A program made the translations under genes and the position numbers. Below the pieces are notes generated by a model, which worked only from the letters and a program-made list of their open reading frames with translations, ran no database searches and was not told the origin of the DNA. Positions 1-10,609 of a stretch of DNA of 64,000 nt are shown here, piece by piece (the stretch's first letter is position 1; every line of letters begins with the position of its first letter). Source of the DNA: Vibrio coralliirubri (GTDB taxonomy: Bacteria > Pseudomonadota > Gammaproteobacteria > Enterobacterales > Vibrionaceae); assembly GCF_024347375.1 (NCBI RefSeq), contig NZ_AP025470.1:496001-560000 (forward strand), given 5' to 3'.

Positions 1-1116
<1,116 letters not shown>

Positions 1117-1148
1117 TTCCTAGCGAATTGTTAATCTAAGCTTTTTAA

Positions 1149-1177
1149 ATGCCTCGCTTATGCGGGGCATTTTTTTG
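1149..1177 (+). terminator. Intrinsic terminator after eno
   Basis: The inverted repeat ATGCCTCGC / GCGGGGCAT with a TTAT loop is followed directly by seven T residues. It lies about 30 bp behind the eno stop codon. Confidence 0.9.
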
Positions 1178-1183
1178 TCTAAA

Positions 1184-1226
1184 ATTCGTCATTCCCTAGA
1201 CTGACGAAGGAAGGAATAGGAAATCT
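1184..1226. repeat. Possible small palindromic intergenic repeat
   Basis: TCGTCA (1186-1191) and TGACGA (1202-1207) are inverted around TTCCCTAGAC and are followed by GGAAGGAATAGG. The layout resembles dispersed palindromic intergenic elements of vibrios as I remember them. There is no second clear copy in this window, so repeat status is a guess. The rest of the 182-bp eno-ftsB gap shows nothing else firm. Confidence 0.3.
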
Positions 1227-1359
1227 CACATAGGTTTCGAATAACAATAATTCCCCGACTTATTGATTCCCTGACACCACATATCTCGCACCAATAAGCT
1301 CATTATGGTATATATGTGCCTTATTCTAGTTCCTTCTTTTTCAACCGGCGAAAGGTGTT

Positions 1360-1641
1360 ATGCGAATTTTTGCTTTAGTACTGCTCATAGTGTTTGGCTG
1401 GCTACAACACACACTGTGGCTCGGTAAAAATGGTATCTCTGATTACTACGGTGTGAACAACGAAATCCAAGTTCAACAGCAAGTAAATGAAAAGCTGCAT
1501 ATTCGAAATGCAGAAATGTTTGCTGAAATTGACGATCTACGCCAAGGCTTAGACGCGATAGAAGAACGCGCACGTCATGAACTTGGAATGGTCAAAGAAG
1601 GCGAAACGTTTTATCGCATCATTGGCGAGGAATCCCATTAA
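1360..1641 (+). CDS. ftsB: Cell division protein FtsB
   Basis: FtsB is a small bitopic inner-membrane protein that joins FtsL and FtsQ in the divisome and helps activate septal peptidoglycan synthesis. The 93-residue product has one N-terminal membrane segment (about residues 3-20) followed by a charged, coiled-coil-like stretch (about 30-70), as in the family. Its TAA stop shares one base with the ispD start, so the two are translationally linked. The position between eno and ispD is the usual gammaproteobacterial one. The start is supported by GGCGAAAGG just upstream. Confidence 0.93.
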   Translation: MRIFALVLLIVFGWLQHTLWLGKNGISDYYGVNNEIQVQQQVNEKLHIRNAEMFAEIDDLRQGLDAIEERARHELGMVKEGETFYRIIGEESH

Positions 1642-2342
1642 TGTCGACTCAACTTCAAAGCGTGATTGCCGTTGTACCTGCAGCGGGCGTCGGTAGCCGA
1701 ATGAAGGCAGACCGCCCTAAGCAATATCTCAAGATTCACGGTAAAACAATTTTAGAGCACACCGTTGAGAAATTACTGTCTCACCCACAAGTCGCTCAAA
1801 TTGTCGTTGCGATCAGCGATGATGACCCATACTACCCTGAGCTAGCACTTAACCAGAATCCACAAGTGATCAGAGTGTCAGGCGGAAGCGAGCGAGCAGA
1901 TTCTGTACTCTCTGCGCTAAACTATATCGCTGAGCAGCAGCTTAGTGATTGGGTAATGGTTCACGATGCGGCAAGACCTTGTGTTCAGCTAAGTGACATC
2001 GACAAGCTAATTTCCGCTGCAATGAGCCATGATGTGGGCGCTATTTTAGCGGCTCCAGTTCGTGACACGATGAAGCGTGGTGCCCAAGGGCAGATTGAGC
2101 ATACCGTTGAGCGTGCCGATTTATGGCATGCACTTACGCCGCAAATGTTCAGAGCAAAGCCTCTGTGGAAGGCATTAAGTGAGGCGTTGCAACAAGGAGC
2201 TTCAATTACTGATGAAGCCTCAGCCTTTGAATGGAAAGGTTTATCGCCCGCTTTAGTGGCAGGGCGTTCAGATAATTTTAAGATTACTCAGCCTGAAGAT
2301 TTGGCGCTTGCTGAGTTCTATTTAAGTCAGAATAAGGAATAA
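1641..2342 (+). CDS. ispD: 2-C-methyl-D-erythritol 4-phosphate cytidylyltransferase
   Basis: IspD transfers CMP from CTP to 2-C-methyl-D-erythritol 4-phosphate, the third step of the MEP isoprenoid pathway. The 233-residue protein has the nucleotidyltransferase signature [18 protein letters not shown] near the N-terminus, [10 protein letters not shown] in the middle and VHDAARPC further on. Both boundaries overlap the neighbouring genes by one base (TAATG junctions with ftsB and ispF), so the three genes form a tight operon. Full length and intact. Confidence 0.97.
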   Translation: MSTQLQSVIAVVPAAGVGSRMKADRPKQYLKIHGKTILEHTVEKLLSHPQVAQIVVAISDDDPYYPELALNQNPQVIRVSGGSERADSVLSALNYIAEQQLSDWVMVHDAARPCVQLSDIDKLISAAMSHDVGAILAAPVRDTMKRGAQGQIEHTVERADLWHALTPQMFRAKPLWKALSEALQQGASITDEASAFEWKGLSPALVAGRSDNFKITQPEDLALAEFYLSQNKE

Positions 2343-2824
2343 TGATGATTCGTATTGGCCATGGCTTTGATGTACATAAGTTTGGTGGTGAAGGCCCAGT
2401 AATTATTGGTGGTGTAAGCATCCCTTACGAGCAAGGTCTTATTGCACACTCAGACGGTGATGTTGCCCTTCATGCGTTGTGTGACGCTCTGTTGGGTGCG
2501 ATTGCTGCGGGTGATATTGGTCGTCATTTCCCTGATACCGATGACGAATGGAAAGGCGCGGATAGCCGTGAACTACTGAAAGATGTTTACCGTCGAGTAA
2601 AAGAACAAGGTTACGTGATTGGTAATGCTGATATTACTATCATGGCGCAAGCTCCAAAGATGGCGCCTCATATAGACTCTATGTGCCAAGCTATTGCTCA
2701 AGACCTAGAAACCAGCATTAGCAATGTGAATGTAAAAGCGACGACCACTGAGCGTTTAGGTTTTACAGGTCGCAAAGAGGGCATCGCATGTGAAGCGGTG
2801 GTCCTAATTACTAAAAGTGCGTAA
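2342..2824 (+). CDS. ispF: 2-C-methyl-D-erythritol 2,4-cyclodiphosphate synthase
   Basis: IspF closes the cyclodiphosphate ring two steps after IspD in the MEP pathway. The protein is 160 residues, the normal length. [12 protein letters not shown] holds the Asp and His metal ligands, [18 protein letters not shown] the second metal site, and GFTGRKEGI the C-terminal signature. The start overlaps ispD by one base; the next codon is also ATG (2345), so initiation could be at either. truD begins shortly after the stop. Confidence 0.97.
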   Translation: MMIRIGHGFDVHKFGGEGPVIIGGVSIPYEQGLIAHSDGDVALHALCDALLGAIAAGDIGRHFPDTDDEWKGADSRELLKDVYRRVKEQGYVIGNADITIMAQAPKMAPHIDSMCQAIAQDLETSISNVNVKATTTERLGFTGRKEGIACEAVVLITKSA

Positions 2825-2846
2825 GCACCAACACGAAAAGAACAGC

Positions 2847-3893
2847 ATGTCAGATATTTTATCTTCATTGGCTTATCTAAACGGTAAACCAACTGCGAAA
2901 GCAAAACTAAAAGCAAAAGCCGAACACTTTGTCGTTAATGAAGACTTGGGTTTTGAGTTTACTGGTGAAGGCGAGCACCTAATGGTTCGTATTCGTAAAA
3001 CTGGTGAAAACACGAGCTTCGTAGCAAACGAGCTGGCTAAAGCTTGTGGTGTTAAGTCGAAAGACGTGAGCTGGGCAGGTTTAAAAGACCGTCACGCAGT
3101 AACTGAGCAGTGGTTGAGTGTACACCTGCCAAAAGGTGAGCCTGACTTTTCAGCTTTCTTAGCACAGTACCCAAGCATTGAGATCTTGGCGACAGCACGA
3201 CACAACAAAAAGTTACGTCCGGGTGATTTAGTTGGCAACCAATTCGAGCTGACTTTGTCTGAAGTAACAGACTGTGATGATGTCGTAAAACGTTTGGAAA
3301 AAGTAGCTCAAGTCGGCGTGCCAAATTACTTCGGTGCTCAGCGTTTTGGTAATGAAGGTAACAACTTATCTGAAGCTCGTCGTTGGGGCCGTGATAACGT
3401 TCGTACTCGTAACCAGAATAAGCGCAGCTTGTACCTTTCTGCGGCTCGCTCGTGGATTTACAACCTGATCCTGTCAGACCGTATTGAGCAAGATGCATTT
3501 GCATCAGCATTAGTTGGCGATATTGTCATGAAAGACGGCGCTCAACTAACGGTAACTGCGGACAATATCGAAGCAGTAAACCAAGACATCGCGAATGGAT
3601 CTGCATTGGTTACTGTTGCTTTGGCTGGCGATAATGCTTTGCCAACGACTGATGAGTCTCAAGCGTTAGAGCAAAAACATCTTGATTCTGAACCTGACCT
3701 AATGGCGCTGATTCGCGGTAACCGCATGCGTCATGACCGTCGTGAAGCATCGTTAAAACCAACCGATCTAACTTGGGAAGTGAACGAAGATAATATCACT
3801 CTTAAGTTCTCTCTAGATGCAGGTTGTTTCGCAACCGCTATCGTTCGTGAGTTGGTTGAAGAAGTACACGTAGAAAGAACCTACGAGCAATAA
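2847..3893 (+). CDS. truD: tRNA pseudouridine(13) synthase TruD
   Basis: TruD converts U13 of tRNA-Glu to pseudouridine. The catalytic Asp lies in WAGLKDRHAVTEQW, and RFGNEGNN and NRMRHDRREASL are also typical. I chose the ATG at 2847 (protein MSDILSSLAYLNGKP, 348 residues) because it aligns with known TruD N-termini; the frame is open back to 2817, but that would add ten unconserved residues and overlap ispF. Downstream is surE, as in E. coli. Confidence 0.95.
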   Translation: MSDILSSLAYLNGKPTAKAKLKAKAEHFVVNEDLGFEFTGEGEHLMVRIRKTGENTSFVANELAKACGVKSKDVSWAGLKDRHAVTEQWLSVHLPKGEPDFSAFLAQYPSIEILATARHNKKLRPGDLVGNQFELTLSEVTDCDDVVKRLEKVAQVGVPNYFGAQRFGNEGNNLSEARRWGRDNVRTRNQNKRSLYLSAARSWIYNLILSDRIEQDAFASALVGDIVMKDGAQLTVTADNIEAVNQDIANGSALVTVALAGDNALPTTDESQALEQKHLDSEPDLMALIRGNRMRHDRREASLKPTDLTWEVNEDNITLKFSLDAGCFATAIVRELVEEVHVERTYEQ

Positions 3894-3974
3894 CGATTCT
3901 GCTTGGAGCTGGGTCACTTGATATTGGAATTTAAGTGACTTGGTTTGGCATGGGAACAAAAGAAAGGATACAAG

Positions 3975-4718
3975 ATGAAGATTTTACTCAGCAATGATGA
4001 TGGTGTGCACGCTCAAGGTATTCATGAGCTGGCAAATGAGCTACGTGATCTTGCTGAAGTTATCATTGTTGCCCCTGACCGTAATCGCTCGGGTGCGTCA
4101 AATTCATTAACTTTAGAACAGCCTCTGCGTGTTCAAGAGATTGCTGAAAATACCTATTCGGTACAAGGAACACCGACCGATTGTGTGCATTTTGCGTTAA
4201 ATGAACTGCTAAAGAATGACATGCCTGATCTGGTATTAACGGGCATTAATCACGGTGCTAACCTTGGTGATGACGTGCTTTATTCCGGCACTGTGGCTGC
4301 AGCAATGGAAGGGCACTTTCTAGGCGTTCAATCGATAGCGTTTTCTCTGGTGGGAAAAAAACATTTTAAGACAGCGGCAGCGATTGCTCGTCGTATTGTC
4401 GAACAACATTTAGCAAAACCAATCCCGACCAATCGCTTGTTGAACGTAAACGTTCCTGATTTAGCCTTAGAACAACTGTCCGGTACTCAGGTGACACGCC
4501 TAGGTGCTCGTCATCACGCTGAAGATATGATTAAGCAAAAAGACCCACGTGGTCATGATATCTATTGGCTCGGTCCTCCGGGCAAAGAGCAAGATGCCGG
4601 TGAAGGTACCGATTTTTACGCGATTGAGCATGGCTTTGTGTCGGTAACACCGTTACAAGTTGATCTGACGGCGCATGAGTCGCTGGGTGCGATGGCAACA
4701 TGGTTAGGGGAGAAGTAA
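3975..4718 (+). CDS. surE: 5'/3'-nucleotidase SurE
   Basis: SurE is a metal-dependent survival-protein phosphatase that dephosphorylates nucleoside 5'- and 3'-monophosphates. The 247-residue protein begins [15 protein letters not shown] with the paired Asp metal ligands, then [11 protein letters not shown] and [11 protein letters not shown] with the Ser and Asn ligands. The frame is open from 3945, but ATG 3975 has an AAAGGA ribosome site and matches the family start. Its stop abuts the pcm GTG start. The surE-pcm-nlpD-rpoS order is the classic stationary-phase cluster. Confidence 0.96.
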   Translation: MKILLSNDDGVHAQGIHELANELRDLAEVIIVAPDRNRSGASNSLTLEQPLRVQEIAENTYSVQGTPTDCVHFALNELLKNDMPDLVLTGINHGANLGDDVLYSGTVAAAMEGHFLGVQSIAFSLVGKKHFKTAAAIARRIVEQHLAKPIPTNRLLNVNVPDLALEQLSGTQVTRLGARHHAEDMIKQKDPRGHDIYWLGPPGKEQDAGEGTDFYAIEHGFVSVTPLQVDLTAHESLGAMATWLGEK

Positions 4719-5345
4719 GTGAGTAATCCGCAAGCTGAGCGTTTAATTACTTTCCTGATTGAAAATGGTATTCAGGATCAAAAGGTTCTTGATGCGATCT
4801 ACCAACTGCCGAGAGAGAGCTTTTTATCGCAGGCGATGTATCACCAAGCCTATGATAATAATGCGCTGCCTATCGGTCAGGGTCAGACAATCTCTCAGCC
4901 ATACATTGTTGCTAAAATGACAGAGCTGCTTGAATTACAACAAGATAGCCGTGTCTTGGAGATCGGAACGGGTTCTGGTTACCAAACTGCGGTATTGGCT
5001 CAACTTGTTGATCATGTTTATTCGGTTGAAAGAATAAAGTCGCTACAGTGGGATGCCAAGCGTAGGTTGAAGCAACTCGATTTCTACAATATCTCAACTA
5101 AGCACGGTGATGGTTGGCAAGGTTGGTCTTCAAAAGCCCCTTTTGATGCGATTATTGTCACCGCCGCTGCAGAGTCGATTCCTCAAGCGCTTCTGCAACA
5201 GCTGAAAGATGGCGGCCGTTTACTGATTCCAGTCGGTGATGACGAACAGCAACTATTGAAGATCGTTCGACACGGCGATGAGTTTTTATCGAGTGTTATC
5301 GAGATGGTGAGATTTGTACCTCTTGTTCCTGGTGAGCTAGCTTAA
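4719..5345 (+). CDS. pcm: Protein-L-isoaspartate O-methyltransferase
   Basis: Pcm methylates isoaspartyl residues in aged proteins so that they can be repaired. The 208-residue protein has the SAM-binding motif [18 protein letters not shown] and the family segment [13 protein letters not shown]. Translation starts at GTG immediately after the surE stop codon, with the GGGGAGAAG inside the surE end as ribosome site, so the two genes are coupled. Full length. Confidence 0.96.
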   Translation: MSNPQAERLITFLIENGIQDQKVLDAIYQLPRESFLSQAMYHQAYDNNALPIGQGQTISQPYIVAKMTELLELQQDSRVLEIGTGSGYQTAVLAQLVDHVYSVERIKSLQWDAKRRLKQLDFYNISTKHGDGWQGWSSKAPFDAIIVTAAAESIPQALLQQLKDGGRLLIPVGDDEQQLLKIVRHGDEFLSSVIEMVRFVPLVPGELA

Positions 5346-5379
5346 TAAAAGACTAATGGTGTAGGTGGATAGAGAGTCG

Positions 5380-6294
5380 ATGCGTTCGAAGTTGTTAAAA
5401 GGAAGTACTTTACTGCTTAGCTGTGCCCTTGTTGGGTGTGCAGCGAATTCGCCTGCGCCCGTTTCAAGCCTAAACAAGAATTACTCATCGATAGATCGTG
5501 GTAGTTACCGTGGCAGTTACTATGAAGTTAAAAAAGGCGACACCCTTTACTTCATTGCCTATGTCACCAATAAAGACGTTAAAGATCTTATCGGTTATAA
5601 CAAGTTGTCTGCTCCTTACACTATCCACCCAGGGCAGAAGCTTAAGTTGTGGCGTCCTAGCTATAATGCTCCAGCGTATGGTAAGTCAACGGTAGCGGCA
5701 GCAGCAGTTGCTGCGCCTGTCGCCGCATCCACAACGTCATCTGCGGCAAGTAAACCGAAAACTACACCACAAAAGAGCAAAAACTCTAAACCGGCTCCAG
5801 CTCAAACTACCACCAAAGTGGTGAAAAAAGATCCACCAAAGAAGGTTGAACAATCCAAATCAAAGGAGTATGTTGGTTCTAAAGGTAAACAGAATGTTAC
5901 ACCGTCCACCAAACCAACAAGTGATAAAGTATCCAAATGGTTATGGCCAACTAAAGGGAGAGTAATCAAGAATTTCTCTGTAGGCGAACAAGGAAATAAA
6001 GGCATAGACATAGCAGGACAGCGAGGTCAGCCAATAGTATCTACTGCAGGGGGAACGGTTGTTTATTCGGGTAATGCACTACGAGGCTACGGCAATCTAG
6101 TGATTGTGAAGCACAATGATAATTACTTAAGTGCATACGCGCATAACGACCGACTATTAGTATCTGAAGGGCAAAGTGTGAAACCAGGGCAGAAGATTGC
6201 AACAATGGGAAGCTCTGGAGCCAGCAGTGTTAGGCTGCACTTTGAGATTCGTTACCAAGGTAAATCCGTTAATCCAAAACGATATTTACCTTAA
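5380..6294 (+). CDS. nlpD: Murein hydrolase activator lipoprotein NlpD
   Basis: NlpD is an outer-membrane lipoprotein that activates the amidase AmiC during cell separation. From ATG 5380 the 304-residue protein has a lipoprotein signal ending in the lipobox LVGC (Cys20), a LysM domain (YEVKKGDTLYFIAY onward), a long Ala/Pro/Lys/Thr-rich linker, and a C-terminal LytM/M23 domain. The M23 zinc site is degenerate: the expected first His before GIDIAG is replaced (GNKGIDIAG), fitting an activator and not a hydrolase. The frame extends to a GTG at 5365, but that would push the signal peptide inward. In E. coli the main rpoS promoter lies inside nlpD. Confidence 0.94.
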   Translation: MRSKLLKGSTLLLSCALVGCAANSPAPVSSLNKNYSSIDRGSYRGSYYEVKKGDTLYFIAYVTNKDVKDLIGYNKLSAPYTIHPGQKLKLWRPSYNAPAYGKSTVAAAAVAAPVAASTTSSAASKPKTTPQKSKNSKPAPAQTTTKVVKKDPPKKVEQSKSKEYVGSKGKQNVTPSTKPTSDKVSKWLWPTKGRVIKNFSVGEQGNKGIDIAGQRGQPIVSTAGGTVVYSGNALRGYGNLVIVKHNDNYLSAYAHNDRLLVSEGQSVKPGQKIATMGSSGASSVRLHFEIRYQGKSVNPKRYLP

Positions 6295-6392
6295 ATACAA
6301 TATGCAAAAATTACGTATTGTATGGAGTGACATAGTCATTTAGCGACATATGAAGTTGTAATGTCATGCTAATTTCGCCAGGGGGAGGCGTT

Positions 6393-7150
6393 ATGAGTAT
6401 AAGCAATGCAGTAACCAAAGAAGAGTTCGATCTTGACCAAGCAACCACGGAACCGGAAGCTCTTGGAAAAGCAAAACGAACAGTCACTAAGAAAACCGAA
6501 GCAAAAGAAGAAGTTGAAGTTACGTCTAAAAGTTTAGATGCCACTCAACTCTACTTAGGCGAAATCGGTTTCTCACCACTACTAACCGCTGAAGAAGAAG
6601 TGCTATACGCACGTCGAGCTCTACGCGGTGATGAAGCAGCACGTAAACGCATGATCGAAAGTAACCTGCGTTTGGTGGTAAAAATTTCACGTCGTTAGAG
6701 CTATCACAAAAGCTTGACCATGAACCAACGGCAGAAGAAATTGCTTCTAAGCTAGATAAACCTGTTGGTGATGTGAGTAAGATGCTTCGTCTAAACGAAC
6801 GAGTGAGCTCTGTTGATACGCCAATTGGTGGTGACGGTGAGAAAGCGCTGTTGGATATTATTCCAGACATCAACAATTCAGATCCTGAGGTTTCAACTCA
6901 AGATAGCGATATCAAGAACTCGTTGATTTTCTGGCTTGATGAGCTGAATCCTAAGCAGAAAGAGGTGCTTGCACGTCGATTTGGACTACTGGGTTATGAA
7001 CCGTCAACATTAGAAGAAGTAGGCCGCGAAATCAGCCTGACTCGTGAACGTGTTCGTCAAATCCAAGTTGAAGGTCTTCGCCGCCTACGTGAGATTCTTA
7101 TCAAGCAAGGTCTCAATATGGAAAATCTGTTCAACGTAGAAAACGACTAA
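6393..7150 (+). pseudogene. rpoS: Sigma factor RpoS, broken by an internal deletion
   Basis: RpoS is the general stress and stationary-phase sigma factor. ATG 6393, behind a GGGGGAGG ribosome site, opens a frame encoding the N-terminus, region 1.2 and region 2.1 ([17 protein letters not shown] to [13 protein letters not shown]), and stops at TAG 6696-6698. Homology resumes one base out of phase at 6698 with [16 protein letters not shown] and runs through regions 3 and 4 to 7150. About 74 codons are missing, beginning at the Tyr after ISRR and ending at the Arg before ELSQ; on the E. coli protein this is regions 2.2, 2.3, 2.4 and 3.0. The inferred deletion is about 223 bp and would restore a 326-residue protein. 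Core binding and -10 recognition are lost, so the product should be inactive. Neither fragment could replace it. Confidence 0.93.
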
Positions 7151-7187
7151 TTGAACGGATGATGCTTCTCTAAATAGAAGACAAATA

Positions 7188-7217
7188 AAAACGCTGACTT
7201 TAAGTCAGCGTTTTTTT
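7188..7217 (+). terminator. Intrinsic terminator after rpoS
   Basis: AACGCTGACTT and GTCAGCGTT form a perfect stem around a short loop and are followed by seven T residues. The preceding A-run means it could also serve mutS from the other strand. Confidence 0.9.
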
Positions 7218-7289
7218 GTTTGTGGCTTTGGTATTTCATGCCGTCTAATCAAAATCACAAACGGCAATAACAAGCTACTTGGTAAGAAA

Positions 7290-9851
7290 CTAAAGCAGCT
7301 TCTTCAAGCGGTAAAGTTCTTCTAATGCTTGGCGAGGAGTTAGATCATCAGGATCAACATTCGCTAGCGCTTGCTCTACTTCACTCGGCTCTGGGATCAG
7401 GCTCAGCTGGTTTGCGATATCGACACCGCTTGGCTTCGATGTTGGCGACTCGATACTTAACGCTTCTAGTTGAGTCAGCTTCGCACGAGCATTCTTGATC
7501 ACCGCTTTCGGTACGCCAGCTAAACCTGCAACTGCTAGACCGTAAGATTTACTAGCTGCACCTTCTTGAACTGCGTGCATAAAGGCAATGCTGTCACCAT
7601 GCTCAACCGCATCTAAGTGTACGTTTGCTAAAGTTGGAAGTTGGTTAGGCAGTTCAGTTAGCTCAAAGTAGTGCGTTGCAAACAGTGTCATCGCATTGAT
7701 TTGATTAGCTAGCCACTCTGCACTTGCCCAAGCCAAAGACAGACCATCGTAAGTACTGGTACCACGACCGATTTCATCCATTAGCACAAGGCTGTTTGGT
7801 GTTGCATTGTGCAGGATATTCGCCGTTTCTGTCATCTCAACCATGAAGGTTGAACGACCAGAAGCCAAATCATCGGATGCGCCAATACGGGTAAAGATAC
7901 GGTCGATAGAGCCGATGGTTGCGCTTTCTGCAGGAACATAACAACCGATATGAGCCATCAATGCGATGAGTGCCGTTTGGCGCATGTAGGTCGATTTACC
8001 ACCCATGTTTGGACCTGTGATGATCAGCATCTTACGTTGATCATTCAGGTCGATAGGGTTAGCAATGAAAGGTTCGTCCATCACTTGTTCAACAACAGGG
8101 TGACGACCGGCCTGAATTTGTACGCCAGCAGACTCAGTCATGGTTGGACGACAGTAATCAAGGGTATCTGCACGCTCAGCCAAGTTCTGTAGAACATCAA
8201 GCTGAGATACCGAAGAGGCGATGTTTTGTAGGCGCTCTAGATACGGTAGTAGCAAGTCAAACAACTCTTCCCAAAGCTGTTTCTCGATAGCGAGCGCTTT
8301 CGACTTAGAGTTAAGTACTTTGTCTTCGTGCTCTTTTAGCTCAGGAATGATGTAACGCTCTGCATTTTTCAGGGTTTGACGACGAACATAGTGTGGCGGC
8401 ACAAGGTGGCTTTGCCCACGGCTTACCTGAATGAAGAAACCATGTACGTTGTTGTAGCCAACTTTAAGCGTGTCGATGCCATGGCGCTCACGCTCTTCTT
8501 GTTCAAGCTTATCAAGAAATTCGGTTGCGCCTGCTGCAAGGTCGCGCCATTCGTCTAACTCGGCATTGTAGCCTTCTGCAATCACACCACCGTCACGGAT
8601 AACCACCGGTGGGTTCTCTTTGATTGCACGCTCAAGTAGCACAGAAACCTCATCCACAGGAGAAGCATATTGAGCAAGTTGAGTCAGGTATGGGTGCTTC
8701 AGCTGCGTCAGTGTTTCAGCAAGCTCTGGCAAATATTCCATTGCTTGGCGAAGACGTGCCATATCACGTGGACGAGCAGAGCGAAGTGCTAACCGAGCGA
8801 GAATACGTTCTATATCACCAATCTGCTTTAAGGTTGGCTGTAGCTCTGTGAATAGAGCCAAATCTTTCATCTCACCAATCGCATCTAAGCGCTGATCGAG
8901 TGCCGAGATATTGCGCATCGGTTGATGTAACCAGCGCTTAAGCATACGGCTACCCATTGCTGTCGCAGTGTGATCAAGTACTTCGGCAAGGGTGTTATCA
9001 GTACCACCACCAAGATTTTGCGTGATCTCTAGATTGCGTCGAGTCGCAGCATCAAGGATCACCGAGTGATCTTGTTTATCCATCGTCAGTGAACGGATAT
9101 GTGGAAGGGCAGTACGTTGGGTATCTTTCACGTATTGGATCAAACAACCAGCCGCACATAGACCCAGTTTCGCGCTTTCTACGCCAAAGCCAACCAGATC
9201 GCGAGTACCAAACTGCTTATTCAATTGCTGCTTAGCGGTGTCTAATTCAAATTCCCATACCGGGCGGCGGCGGTTTCCATTACGGCTTGCCATTAGATTG
9301 ACTGGCTCGAAATCTTCAGGGAACAGTAGCTCACGAGGCGAGGTTCTCTGCAGTTCTGCGGCCATTGCTTCTTCGGTTTCTGGCTCGCAGAGTTGGAATC
9401 GACCGGAGGTAATATCCAGTGTCGCGTAACCAAACTTACCGTTGTGATGGTAGATGGCAGCAATCAGGTTATCAACGCGCTCAGAAAGCAATGCCTCATC
9501 GGTCACGGTACCGGGTGTAACGATACGTACGACAGCGCGCTCAACAGGGCCTTTTGAAGTTGCTGGATTACCAATCTGTTCACAAATTGCTACGGATTCA
9601 CCAAGTTGCACTAACTTTGCAAGGTACCCTTCAACGGCATGATAAGGAACACCCGCCATAGGAATAGGTTCACCGTTTGATGAACCGCGTTTAGTCAGTG
9701 AAATATCGAGGAGTTGAGAAGCTTTTTTAGCATCATCGTAGAAAAGCTCGTAGAAATCGCCCATGCGGTAGAACAGCAGAATTTCTGGGTTTTCTGCTTT
9801 CAGTTTTAGGTACTGCTGCATCATGGGAGTATGTTTTTGATCGGCTTTCAC
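7290..9851 (-). CDS. mutS: DNA mismatch repair protein MutS
   Basis: MutS recognises base mismatches and small loops and recruits MutL. The protein has 853 residues, the usual length. The N-terminal mismatch-binding domain has the Phe-X-Glu motif in [14 protein letters not shown]; the C-terminal ATPase has Walker [14 protein letters not shown] and Walker B/signature [14 protein letters not shown]. No frameshift is visible, so the mutation next door in rpoS is not accompanied by obvious mutS loss. mutS is convergent with rpoS and divergent from pncC. Confidence 0.98.
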   Translation of the reverse strand: MKADQKHTPMMQQYLKLKAENPEILLFYRMGDFYELFYDDAKKASQLLDISLTKRGSSNGEPIPMAGVPYHAVEGYLAKLVQLGESVAICEQIGNPATSKGPVERAVVRIVTPGTVTDEALLSERVDNLIAAIYHHNGKFGYATLDITSGRFQLCEPETEEAMAAELQRTSPRELLFPEDFEPVNLMASRNGNRRRPVWEFELDTAKQQLNKQFGTRDLVGFGVESAKLGLCAAGCLIQYVKDTQRTALPHIRSLTMDKQDHSVILDAATRRNLEITQNLGGGTDNTLAEVLDHTATAMGSRMLKRWLHQPMRNISALDQRLDAIGEMKDLALFTELQPTLKQIGDIERILARLALRSARPRDMARLRQAMEYLPELAETLTQLKHPYLTQLAQYASPVDEVSVLLERAIKENPPVVIRDGGVIAEGYNAELDEWRDLAAGATEFLDKLEQEERERHGIDTLKVGYNNVHGFFIQVSRGQSHLVPPHYVRRQTLKNAERYIIPELKEHEDKVLNSKSKALAIEKQLWEELFDLLLPYLERLQNIASSVSQLDVLQNLAERADTLDYCRPTMTESAGVQIQAGRHPVVEQVMDEPFIANPIDLNDQRKMLIITGPNMGGKSTYMRQTALIALMAHIGCYVPAESATIGSIDRIFTRIGASDDLASGRSTFMVEMTETANILHNATPNSLVLMDEIGRGTSTYDGLSLAWASAEWLANQINAMTLFATHYFELTELPNQLPTLANVHLDAVEHGDSIAFMHAVQEGAASKSYGLAVAGLAGVPKAVIKNARAKLTQLEALSIESPTSKPSGVDIANQLSLIPEPSEVEQALANVDPDDLTPRQALEELYRLKKLL

Positions 9852-9975
9852 AGTTAACTTCTTTCGTTTATTTCTATTGCGGCTTAGGATACGTGAAAGC
9901 GTTTCGTGCGAAAAGCGGCTGATGCGAAAAGATGCGAATCCAAATGATATGACAGTAAATAAAGGGAAGCTGATG

Positions 9976-10470
9976 ATGCAGATGACTCAAGACCTTAGTG
10001 AACAGCTTGGACATTTACTCGCTAAACACAAACACGTGTTAGTGACGGCTGAATCTTGCACTGGCGGAGGTGTCGCGAGTGCAGTCACCGATATTGCGGG
10101 CAGCTCTGGGTGGTTTGATCGCGCTTTTGTTACGTACAGCAATGAAGCCAAACAAGAGATGATAGGTGTACAACTTAAAACCTTAATTGAGTTCGGTGCC
10201 GTGAGTGAGCCTGTCGTAATAGAAATGGCGAGCGGGGCATTGCAATATTCAAACGGGACTATCTCTGTATCGATCAGTGGCATTGCCGGGCCAGGTGGCG
10301 CGACCGAAGATAAGCCTGTTGGTACGGTATGCTTCGCGTGGAAAGCGTTAAATGGCTGGGATAAAGTAGAAACGCATGTATTTACAGGCGACAGATCACA
10401 AGTACGCCAACAAGCCACGCACCATGCCCTGCAAGTTATTTATGATTACCTATCAATGGAAGGTAAGTAA
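9976..10470 (+). CDS. pncC: Nicotinamide-nucleotide amidase (CinA C-terminal domain type)
   Basis: PncC deamidates nicotinamide mononucleotide to nicotinate mononucleotide in pyridine nucleotide recycling. The 164-residue protein is a stand-alone CinA C-terminal domain with [48 protein letters not shown] and SGIAG signatures. I chose ATG 9976 for its AGGGAAG ribosome site; ATG 9973 and 9982 are alternatives, and the frame is open back to 9877. It lies directly before recA, as in E. coli. Confidence 0.93.
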   Translation: MQMTQDLSEQLGHLLAKHKHVLVTAESCTGGGVASAVTDIAGSSGWFDRAFVTYSNEAKQEMIGVQLKTLIEFGAVSEPVVIEMASGALQYSNGTISVSISGIAGPGGATEDKPVGTVCFAWKALNGWDKVETHVFTGDRSQVRQQATHHALQVIYDYLSMEGK

Positions 10471-10499
10471 CATTTGTACAAATTATTTTCATACAGGTA

Positions 10500-10527
10500 T
10501 GGACACTGTATGAATCAACAGTATAAT
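10500..10527 (+). promoter_or_regulatory. recA promoter with LexA (SOS) box in the spacer
   Basis: CTGTATGAATCAACAG (10506-10521) matches the LexA consensus CTGT-N8-ACAG exactly. It fills the 16-bp spacer between a -35 TGGACA (10500-10505) and a perfect -10 TATAAT (10522-10527). This is the same architecture as the E. coli recA promoter and predicts SOS induction. Confidence 0.9.
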
Positions 10528-10609
10528 GAAAGCCAATTAGTCACCCCTATGTGGGTTAGAAATAGATTCTAGATCGCTTGTTGAGACAACCGATTATGTG
10601 GAGATAGAA

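Noticed and set aside
3052..3510. 152-residue open frame on the minus strand inside truD
   Set aside because: It is antisense to a well-conserved gene, has no ribosome site and no recognisable domain; a shadow of coding bias.
6773..7150. Separate small sigma-70 region 4 protein
   Set aside because: It is the severed 3' part of rpoS, in a frame continuous with the rest of the homology, without its own ribosome site.
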